A stretch of DNA of 64,000 nucleotides from Methanomicrobium sp. W14 (GTDB taxonomy: Archaea; Halobacteriota; Methanomicrobia; Methanomicrobiales; Methanomicrobiaceae), in assembly GCF_017875315.1 (NCBI RefSeq), contig NZ_JAGGMM010000003.1, positions 310,001-374,000 on the forward strand, in the 5' to 3' direction. The first letter of the stretch is position 1. Every line of letters begins with the position of its first letter. The position numbers were made by a program, and so were the translations under genes. The notes below the pieces were generated by a model. The model made no database searches and had not been told where the DNA came from. It was given only the letters and a program-made list of their open reading frames with translations. Shown in pieces: positions 1-6,679 of the stretch.

Positions 1-417
1 GTCATACTCGTCAAGCTTCATAATCTCTGACCCGATGAACTGCGGGTGTGCATCATCCTCAAGTTCGATGCCCGGCCATTTGGTAAAGACATCACCAAGT
101 ATCTGGTGGTAATTTCCAAGCATGAACTTCGCAGGCGGGACAAGTTCAGGTGAACTTTTAAGGAGGCTTAAACCCATGAATGTCGCATCAAGGCCACCTA
201 TGGCAGAGATACTGTCCATGTCAAAGTCTTTTGCAACTTTCAGAATGGCCTTTTTGTTTTTTTCCGGATTAAAAAATATCTCCTTTGCAGTATATCCGGA
301 ATAGTGCGCCTGAAACAGCGTCATAAGGCCCAGTACAGGTGTCCGGTCAGGAGTTTTTCCTTTGATGACGTTGTCAAGCCTTGTAATCTTCTCTTTATAT
401 ACTTCTTTTGCGTCCAT
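1..417 (-). CDS. UroD/MtaA-family methyltransferase, copy 1 (partial, N-terminal part)
   Basis: Only the first ~139 codons lie in the window; the gene runs off the left edge. It begins MDAKEVYKEK and keeps the same landmarks as the complete paralogue at 1705-2964: GKTPDRTP near residue 20, AHYSGY near 37, FTKWPG, and a shared stretch ending GSEIMKLDEYD. By hand alignment roughly 57 % of the ~138 comparable residues match. The family is the uroporphyrinogen decarboxylase fold used by Co-methyltransferases (MtaA, MtbA, CmuA, MtoB types), which move methyl groups to or from a corrinoid protein. The ATG lies one base past the stop of the corrinoid gene, so the two are surely cotranscribed. The substrate cannot be told from sequence. 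Confidence 0.88.
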   Translation of the reverse strand, partial: MDAKEVYKEKITRLDNVIKGKTPDRTPVLGLMTLFQAHYSGYTAKEIFFNPEKNKKAILKVAKDFDMDSISAIGGLDATFMGLSLLKSSPELVPPAKFMLGNYHQILGDVFTKWPGIELEDDAHPQFIGSEIMKLDEYD

Positions 418-418
418 T

Positions 419-1057
419 TTAGTCCGCCTCCACAAGCTTTCTGAACTTCTTTACACCTGACGTTGCGTCGTCCGACCATTCGTCGGCACCGGTGTACTTC
501 ATGGTTTCTTCGTCTGTCCTTCCGCCGCCCACTACAATCTTTACCTTGTCGCGGAGACCTGCCTTTTTGATCTCTTCAATGATATTCTTCATGGACTCGG
601 TAGCCTCGGTCAGAAGTCCACTTAACGCGACGATATCAGGTTTGTTCTCCTTAATGGCCTTAATGAACGCGTCTGCCGGCTGGTCCACACCAAGGTCTAT
701 GACTTTGAAGCCTTCAGCCTCGAGAAGAGCTATGATAATGTTCTTTCCGATATCGTGGACATCTCCCTCGACTGTTCCGATGACAACTATCCCAATGTTT
801 TCCATCTGGCTGTCGCCGAATACTGGCTTTAAAACCTCCATAATCTGCGACAGTATCTCTCCGGTCATCATGAGATCGGAGACAAAGAACCTTCCTTCCT
901 CAAATCTCTGGCCTACAATATCTGTAGCCTTTCTTACGTCTTCGATTATCAGTTTAGGGTCCTCTTTGTCTGCAATTCTTTTATTTAAAATATCCATGCA
1001 CTTCGACTCGTCAAAGTCGATGAGTGCATCTACAAATTCCTTTCTTATATCTGTCAT
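419..1057 (-). CDS. Methyltransferase cognate corrinoid protein, copy 1
   Basis: 212 residues, usual for MtaC/MtbC/MtoC-type proteins. An N-terminal helical cap (about residues 1-85) precedes a Rossmann-like B12 domain with the lower-axial-ligand motif DVHDIGK, then SGLLT and VGGGRTDEE, the standard cobalamin-binding signature. It should carry a methyl group as methyl-Co(III) between the adjacent UroD-fold methyltransferase and an acceptor enzyme, probably the MtrH homologue at 5653-6531. It differs from copy 2 (2971-3606) at only about 17 of 211 positions by hand count. A palindrome lies 16 nt before its ATG, with a G-rich ribosome site (GGGGTTAT) between. It is the first gene of its transcript. 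Confidence 0.93.
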   Translation of the reverse strand: MTDIRKEFVDALIDFDESKCMDILNKRIADKEDPKLIIEDVRKATDIVGQRFEEGRFFVSDLMMTGEILSQIMEVLKPVFGDSQMENIGIVVIGTVEGDVHDIGKNIIIALLEAEGFKVIDLGVDQPADAFIKAIKENKPDIVALSGLLTEATESMKNIIEEIKKAGLRDKVKIVVGGGRTDEETMKYTGADEWSDDATSGVKKFRKLVEAD

Positions 1058-1072
1058 TAGTATAACCCCGGT

Positions 1073-1090
1073 CTCACAGTTAACTGTGAG
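1073..1090. promoter_or_regulatory. Perfect 18-bp palindrome, putative operator of the copy-1 pair
   Basis: CTCACAGTTAACTGTGAG is a perfect palindrome 16 nt upstream of the corrinoid ATG. A minus-strand TATA-like element TTATAGA (1102-1108) ends 12 nt further out. Archaeal transcription usually starts about 25 nt after the TATA box, which falls inside the palindrome, so a repressor operator fits best; a 5'-leader hairpin is the alternative. The copy-2 promoter has the same spacings. Confidence 0.6.
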
Positions 1091-1670
1091 GTAATTTGCT
1101 CTCTATAAATGGTGATATTAATAGTTTTCCCGGAAAAACGCCTTAAAAAAAGAGAAAAACAAAAAAAATGTATATATTAAAACATTACTTAATCTAATTC
1201 CGGCAATCAGAGTCTTTTTCTTCAGTATACTATGCCTTGATACATATAATTATATATGATATCCTATATGCGCTTTTTTCCTGAAAAGATACATAATAGA
1301 TGGTTTTAACCCGTATCAGGACGCCTGAGAATATGTTTCAACAGATAAAATTAGAATCAGTCTTTAAACCAGGATATAACTGTATTTGACCTTACAAGAG
1401 TAAAAGGAGACAAAAAATCCGAAAAAAATAAAAAAACAAAACCAGAAAATGTAAAATAACTAAGAAACCGGAACGCTGCATTCAGGTGAACCTGGAATAA
1501 CTGACAAAAAAATACAGAAACAGATTATTTTAATTACATTTTTGAATATTTAAAAGAGGAACAAAAGCCTGCGGCTGTAAACATCACCAGAGCCGCATCA
1601 AAGCCAAACCCCTGCGAGACATGCCTAAATATCAAAATTGAAGGATTTAAACAAAGGAAAATATTATTTT
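1091..1670. other. 580-base AT-rich intergenic stretch inside the methyltransfer locus
   Basis: No convincing ORF. The right-hand end of the copy-1 promoter (TTATAGA at 1102-1108) is here. Around 1240-1270 lies a run of TA-rich, TATA-like sequence. A weak hairpin (GCGGCT 1571-1576 with AGCCGC 1591-1596, 14-nt loop) sits near the copy-2 terminator. I see no repeats, tRNA or recognisable small RNA. Confidence 0.4.
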
Positions 1671-1690
1671 AAAGGGATTTTCGTCCCTTT
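1671..1690 (-). terminator. Stem-loop terminator after UroD-family copy 2
   Basis: AAAGGGA (1671-1677) and TCCCTTT (1684-1690) form a perfect 7-bp stem with a 6-nt loop, 14 nt past the stop codon of the 1705-2964 gene. On the minus strand it is followed by a T/A-rich run, so it would end the corrinoid/methyltransferase copy-2 transcript before the copy-1 pair, which has its own promoter. Confidence 0.55.
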
Positions 1691-1704
1691 TGATATCAGT
1701 GTCT

Positions 1705-2964
1705 TTAGTATGTACCGTATTTCTTGACTGCATCAATTGCAGCACGGACGTTCTCAGGTTTTGCGTCTCCGGAGATTCCTCCGTCAACACCAAGGTAAAC
1801 AAGCATACCACCGTCCTTGCAGTCATCAAGCATGCTCTTCATGTAACTGTCGACCTTCTCAGGGGTTCCACCTATAAGCAGCGAGTTCGGAGCTCCGTAT
1901 GAAAGTATTACATGGTCGTCAATGACTTCCCTGACCTTTCTCGGGTCGGTCTTGTCGAACACACCGATAACCTTTCCTTTCGGGAGTTCAAGGAGTGACT
2001 CAAGGTGTGCATCGTGTCTTCCTTCAAAGAGGATGAACGGTGTCTGTCCCATCTTGATTACTTCTTCAAGGACTTCCCTGAGTGCAGGCCAGTAGTACTC
2101 GTCGTAGAGCTTCGGGTTTAAGTATTCGTTTAAGTGAAGCGGGAAGAAGCACTGGACAACATCCGTGCCGAGAGCTTTCTGCATCTCCGGCGGAACCTGA
2201 CCAGTTACTTTTGCAGACTCGATAAGGTAAGGTGTGATAGCTTTAGTTGCCTCTTTGACCTTGTCACCGTGCCTGTAGAAGTCAAGAACAATGTGCTTTA
2301 TATCACGCATGAAGTCCCCGAGGAAATCAAGAGGAGCATAGCTCCATGCTGTCGGGAATGTAGGCACACCGCATTCGGTTGCCATAGCCTGAATAAGCTC
2401 GCCCTGCGCAGCGCCGAATCTCTGAAGTTCCGCCCCGTATTTTGCCATAGCTCCGATTGCCTGGGCAGAGCCGGGGTTTGAAAGGTTCTTGCAGATTCTC
2501 GGAAGTGCTACAGTGTTCAGGAAATCAGTCGGATTTGCTATGAACTGGTCATACTCATCCAGCTTCATGATTTCGCTTCCGATAAACTGGGGAGCTGTGT
2601 CGTCTCCAAGTTCCATGCCCGGCCATTTTGTGAAAATGTCCCCGAGAGCATCGTGGAAGTACGGCTGCATGAACCTTGCCGAAGGAATGACCCCTGGTGC
2701 GTTTTTCATGAGGCTGATGCTCATGAATGTCGCTTCAAGACCCGTAAGAACAGTCAGTGAGTCAAGGTCGAAGTCTTTCAGGAAATTAATAACACATTCC
2801 TTGTTCTTGTTGTAGTCGTATATGACATCGTTTGATTTATACCCGGAATAATGAGCATGAAATGTGCTCACCATTGAAGTCATCGGAGTCCTGTCAGGGG
2901 TCTTTCCCTTGATGACAGCCTCAAGCCTTGCCAGCTTTTCCTTGTATATTTCAGTTGGCTCCAT
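1705..2964 (-). CDS. UroD/MtaA-family methyltransferase, copy 2
   Basis: 419 residues, complete. It belongs to the uroporphyrinogen-decarboxylase superfamily of corrinoid methyltransferases. Visible landmarks are KGKTPDRTP (near 20), HAHYSGY, FTKWPG, GSEIMKLDEYD, a His/Cys-bearing ECGVPTFP segment and a C-terminal YLGVDGGISGDAKPENV glycine-rich end. It is longer than MtaA/MtbA (about 340) and closer in length to the aryl-O-demethylase or unknown-substrate branches. It starts six bases after the corrinoid copy-2 stop and ends in a stem-loop terminator. The pairing implies methyl transfer from an unidentified methylated substrate to the corrinoid protein. Methyl transfer to CoM, as in MtaA, is less likely because an MtrH-like acceptor enzyme is encoded nearby. 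Confidence 0.9.
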   Translation of the reverse strand: MEPTEIYKEKLARLEAVIKGKTPDRTPMTSMVSTFHAHYSGYKSNDVIYDYNKNKECVINFLKDFDLDSLTVLTGLEATFMSISLMKNAPGVIPSARFMQPYFHDALGDIFTKWPGMELGDDTAPQFIGSEIMKLDEYDQFIANPTDFLNTVALPRICKNLSNPGSAQAIGAMAKYGAELQRFGAAQGELIQAMATECGVPTFPTAWSYAPLDFLGDFMRDIKHIVLDFYRHGDKVKEATKAITPYLIESAKVTGQVPPEMQKALGTDVVQCFFPLHLNEYLNPKLYDEYYWPALREVLEEVIKMGQTPFILFEGRHDAHLESLLELPKGKVIGVFDKTDPRKVREVIDDHVILSYGAPNSLLIGGTPEKVDSYMKSMLDDCKDGGMLVYLGVDGGISGDAKPENVRAAIDAVKKYGTY

Positions 2965-2970
2965 TTAAGC

Positions 2971-3606
2971 TCAAGCCTCCACAAGCTGTCTGAACTTCTT
3001 AACTCCTGAGGTTGCATCATCAGACCATTCGTCAGCACCTGTATACTTCATGGTCTCCTCGTCTGTCCTTCCGCCACCTACGACAATCTTTACCTTCTCG
3101 CGAAGACCTGCTTCAGTTATCTTCTCGACAATGTTTTTCATCGACTCAGTGGCTTCTGTCAGAAGTCCGCTTAATGCAACGATGTCAGGGTTGCTCTCCC
3201 TGATTGCGTTAATATATGAATCAGCAGGCTGGTCCACACCAAGGTCTATAACCTTAAAGCCTTCCGCTTCAAGCAGAGCTATGATGATGTTCTTTCCGAT
3301 GTCGTGGACATCTCCCTCAACTGTGCCGATAACAACTGTACCGATGTTCTCCATCTGGCTGTCGCCGAACACAGGCTTTAAGACTTCCATAATCTGTGAA
3401 AGGATTTCACCTGTCATCATAAGGTCTGAAACAAAGAATCTTCCTTCCTCAAATCTCTTGCCTACGATATCCGTGGCTTTCCTTACATCCTCAATTATGA
3501 GTTTCGGGTCTTCCTTGTCCGCAATTCTCTTGTTTAAAATATCCATGCACTTAGACTCGTCAAAGTCGATAAGTGCGTTTACAAATTCTTCTCTTACGTC
3601 TGTCAT
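2971..3606 (-). CDS. Methyltransferase cognate corrinoid protein, copy 2
   Basis: 211 residues from MTDVREEF. An earlier in-frame ATG at 3630 was rejected because it would read through the palindrome and because the near-identical copy 1 starts at this same codon after the same GGGGTTAT leader. It has the helical cap, DVHDIGK cobalt-ligand His motif, SGLLT and VGGGRTDEE. Differences from copy 1 cluster in one surface stretch (about residues 130-160), which may be the face that meets the partner methyltransferase. It is first in its transcript, followed after six bases by the UroD-fold gene. Confidence 0.93.
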   Translation of the reverse strand: MTDVREEFVNALIDFDESKCMDILNKRIADKEDPKLIIEDVRKATDIVGKRFEEGRFFVSDLMMTGEILSQIMEVLKPVFGDSQMENIGTVVIGTVEGDVHDIGKNIIIALLEAEGFKVIDLGVDQPADSYINAIRESNPDIVALSGLLTEATESMKNIVEKITEAGLREKVKIVVGGGRTDEETMKYTGADEWSDDATSGVKKFRQLVEA

Positions 3607-3621
3607 TAATATAACCCCGCT

Positions 3622-3637
3622 CTCACGCAAAGGTGAG
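3622..3637. promoter_or_regulatory. CTCAC-N6-GTGAG inverted repeat, putative operator of the copy-2 pair
   Basis: CTCAC (3622-3626) and GTGAG (3633-3637) flank GCAAAG; an extra outer T-A pair makes 6-bp arms. It begins 16 nt before the ATG at 3606. A TTATAGA element (3649-3655) ends 12 nt further upstream, exactly as at the copy-1 promoter. The predicted start of transcription falls within the repeat. Confidence 0.55.
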
Positions 3638-3732
3638 ATAGTTTCGTATCTATAACGGGAGATAGATAATACTTTTCAATGAGGCATATATATGGAAAAT
3701 ATCTAATCAAGATTCATGGATTTAAGTAAAAA

Positions 3733-3776
3733 ATATTGAATAAACTTGCCCGAATCTAAGCTTAATCCTTCAATAT
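3733..3776 (-). terminator. Possible terminator after the corrinoid activator gene
   Basis: On the minus strand ATATTGAA (3776-3769) pairs with TTCAATAT (3740-3733) around a 28-nt loop, and the second arm runs straight into a T-run. It lies about 36 nt past the stop of the activator gene. The loop is long, so support is moderate. Confidence 0.4.
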
Positions 3777-3812
3777 CACTTGCCCCTATAATTAAAAATA
3801 AATATTGCGGGC

Positions 3813-5653
3813 CTATGCGCCCGTTATTGGGATAGACTTTAAATACTGGGAGCTGAACGAAGACTCTACCGAGAGTTCTATATACTCAACTTCCTTGAGG
3901 ATTTTTTCGAGCTTATCACGCTCAAAAAGAGATTTCAGAGCTATTTTTGCTCCTCCCACTGCAGTCTCTCCGGCGAAGACGATGTTCTTTCTGTCTATAC
4001 CGGGAATTATACCAAGTGTAATCGCATTCTCAATATTGACATGTGTCCCGAAGGAGCCCGCAAGGTATACCTTGTCAACATTCATGGGGTCAATTCCATA
4101 CTTTTCATGAAGGATTTTCCAGCCCGACCGGATGGAGCCCTTTGCAAGAAGGAATTCATTGATGTCCTTTTCCGTGATTGTGATGTCCTTGCCGTTTTCG
4201 GTGTATTTGCCTTCGGCGATTATGTACTCGGGAGATTTTTCACCCTCTTTAATTCTGGGGTTACTCTTGTCTTTGAACTTGCCCGTTCTCGTTATAATTC
4301 CCGCATTGTACATACAGGCGACAAGGTCGATAATGCCGCTACCGCAGATGCCTTTGGGCTTTGCATTGTCTATTGTCGTAAAGGTGACGTCATTTTCTTC
4401 AATCTTCACGCTCTCGATTGCACCGCTTACGGCCTTCATCCCCGAGCTTATATGTGCTCCTTCAAAAGAGGGCCCCGAAGGCGTTGAACAGGCCATAATG
4501 CCCTTTGAATTTCCAAGTAGGATCTCAGTATTGGTCCCTATATCGATTACAAGACTTACCTCGTCCGTTTCGTAAATCTTTGTGATAAGAAGGTTTGCAA
4601 CAGCATCAGAGCCGATAAACCCGCCTATAAGGGGAACAGCGGTGATAAACCCTTCTTCGTTGATATTTACACCGAGCTCCTTAGCCTGGAAGCTGATAAG
4701 GTTTCCTACAGCCGGAATGAAAGGTGCGACACCTATGTATTTCGGTGTAATCCCAAGAAAAAGATGATGCATAACTGAATTTCCAACGAAAACAAGCTCG
4801 TAAATGTTTTCATGCAGGACACCGCCGTTCTTACATACAGTGTCAATCAGCGAGTTTATCGTATCGATGACAAGCCTCTGGAGTTTTTTCAGGTTTTCAG
4901 GCTCCTTTGAGGCATAAGTTATCCTTGAAACGATATCCTCTCCAAACATAACCTGGGGGTTTTCGGAATTCGCACGTTCAACGGTCTCGCCTGTAATGAG
5001 GTTTACAAGATGGCATATGACCTTGGATGAGCCGATATCAACGGCTATCCCGAAAATTTTATCGCAAGTGTCCCCTTTTTCAAGAGATATTATCCTGTTT
5101 TTACATATTGCCGCGGTTACGTTCCAGTCGGACTTTCTTAAAAGCTCAGGAAGTTTTTCAAGAATTTTCAGTGAAACTTCAGTCTTCGACGAACATGAGA
5201 GTTTGCCGCAAAGCCTGTCGTAATCTGTCCTTATATCTTCAAAAGTGGTTTTTTTAAGGACTGAATTAATTTTTTTTACTGACGAGTCGGGCTCTATATA
5301 TTCGTCAAGCCCGGCTGATGAGATTTCCCTCTTACCCGTACGGCTTTCGGGCGGAATATATACAGTAGCTTTGCCTTCATCAATTTTTGCCTGGCATGCA
5401 AGCCTGTACCCTTCTTCAATCTCTTTTTCTGAAAGGTGTTTTTTCTCCTTTTCAGTTGGCCCGTTTATAGTGCCGTATAACTTTACTATCTGTACCTTGC
5501 ACTTCCCGCAGATACCGACTCCCCCACACTCTCCTCGCAGAGCGACATTTCCCAAAAGCGCAAAGTCAAGCAGAGTCCGGGGGGACCCGGATACTGTTTT
5601 CCCGTCAGGTTCGAATGTTATTGTGACACTTTTTTTTTAGCAGTCATTTTCAT
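3813..5653 (-). CDS. RACo-like corrinoid reductive activator ([2Fe-2S] ferredoxin plus ASKHA ATPase), frame broken near its start
   Basis: About 613 residues if the frame is restored. A [2Fe-2S] domain carries Cys near 43, 49, 52 and 87 (CGGVGICGKC, then RLAC). After a linker comes the RACo-type ATPase with FGIAVDIGSSK, SLVIDIGTNTE, STPSGPSFEG and LAGSFGTH. Such proteins use ATP to reduce Co(II) corrinoid back to Co(I). The ATG at 5653 overlaps the MtrH-like stop (TGATG), so coupling is expected, but a run of nine A (minus strand, 5638-5630) throws that frame into a stop after ten codons. Ten A would join MKMTAKKK to SVTITFEPDGKTV, a normal ferredoxin start. As written, the frame is open only from just after a TAA, with TTG at 5555 as the first usual start, which would lose the first beta strands. 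Confidence 0.85.
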
Positions 5654-6531
5654 CAGATATCTAATGATAATGATTCTTTCATTCTATAAGCATATTTATA
5701 TGACGAATCGATTGTGAAGACCGCAGGGAACACGTTGCCGCAGTTCTCGATAGGTCCGTAAAGGACGTAGTCGGCTCCGGCTGTGACAGGCAGGAGGTTT
5801 GCGGTGAGATCGGCTGCTTTAACTCCCTCTTTTCCGAGCATTCCCTTAAGACCTTTCCACGTCGAGACTGCATTGTGTGCAGCAGTTCCGCACGGAAGAC
5901 CTTTGTGGTTCTTTATTTCGATTGTCGCCTTTGATGAAGGTGTCAGGCACGGGACGTCCATAACAAAAGTATCGACAAGTATCTTGTCCACTCCTGCATC
6001 AAGCATCTTCGGCATAAGCTCTTCAACCTTCTTTTCACGGGCACTGCTCCTCATGAGATCTTTCGTGTATGTCAGAAGAATTCCGGCATCGATGTCGCAC
6101 TCCTTTAAAGCAGTAAGCTCGTTTTCCTTTGTTTCTATAGAAACGGAATTGTAGATGACACGCTTTTCAAGGCCTACTTCCTTTGCATGCTTTATTGCAG
6201 CAATCTTTACGTCGGCACTTGCCGAGTCGACAAAGAACGGCTTGTCGTTAAGATCAGCGATAAAGTCCACGTACTTGATGATTGCATTCGGGTTCGAGCC
6301 GATGATATCTACGACAGGAGCGTTTTTAGTGATATCTCCAAGCTCTTCCTGCTTTTTGACGAGGCCTTCGGCGGCATCCTTGTCAAATATTCCCGCCTTC
6401 TCGTCTGAAACTATCTTATGCCTCTGGTAGAACATACTTCCCACAAGCATTGTAGGAACTTCACCGGGCTGTCCTCCGACTTTAACGCCGGCGATCTCGT
6501 ATATCTTTTGATCTGCTTTGAATCGGAACAT
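5653..6531 (-). CDS. MtrH-family methyltransferase (corrinoid to tetrahydromethanopterin type)
   Basis: 292 residues, a TIM-barrel pterin-dependent methyltransferase like MtrH and MtoA. Visible signatures are VGGQPGEVPTMLVGSMFY near the N-terminus, DIIGSNPNA, FFVDSASADVK, a GLPCGTAAHNAVSTW segment and a C-terminal VLYGPIENCG. No other Mtr subunit is nearby, so it is a stand-alone homologue, as found next to methylotrophic corrinoid systems. Its likely job is to move methyl groups from the corrinoid proteins to tetrahydromethanopterin. GAGGTG lies nine bases before the ATG and TTATTTATCG (about 6625-6634) is a possible TATA box. It overlaps the activator gene. Confidence 0.9.
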   Translation of the reverse strand: MFRFKADQKIYEIAGVKVGGQPGEVPTMLVGSMFYQRHKIVSDEKAGIFDKDAAEGLVKKQEELGDITKNAPVVDIIGSNPNAIIKYVDFIADLNDKPFFVDSASADVKIAAIKHAKEVGLEKRVIYNSVSIETKENELTALKECDIDAGILLTYTKDLMRSSAREKKVEELMPKMLDAGVDKILVDTFVMDVPCLTPSSKATIEIKNHKGLPCGTAAHNAVSTWKGLKGMLGKEGVKAADLTANLLPVTAGADYVLYGPIENCGNVFPAVFTIDSSYKYAYRMKESLSLDI

Positions 6532-6679
6532 TATCTATGCACCTCATTGATAAAGAACAATGCCTTCCAGGTCTGATTTCAAAGGGGATCTGGGGCATGT
6601 ACAATTGATAACATAACCTGCCATACGATAAATAACTTAGCAAAACGGCAGATTTTGCCTTTTGATGATTTTAAAAAGA

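Noticed and set aside
492-1094. Long plus-strand ORF opposite corrinoid copy 1 (and a similar one at 3050-3655)
   Set aside because: Mirror images of well-conserved minus-strand genes; their protein sequences have no domain features and reflect the codon pattern of the true gene.
1571-1596. GCGGCT/AGCCGC hairpin as a small RNA or riboswitch
   Set aside because: Stem of only six pairs with a 14-nt loop, no conserved aptamer motifs; B12 riboswitch features were looked for because of the corrinoid genes and not found.
3607-3630. Earlier ATG (3630) for corrinoid copy 2
   Set aside because: It would translate the palindrome and the ribosome site; the near-identical copy 1 begins at the equivalent of 3606.
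5653-6531. MtrH homologue as part of the energy-conserving Mtr complex
   Set aside because: No mtrEDCBAFG genes are nearby and the gene is coupled to a corrinoid activator.
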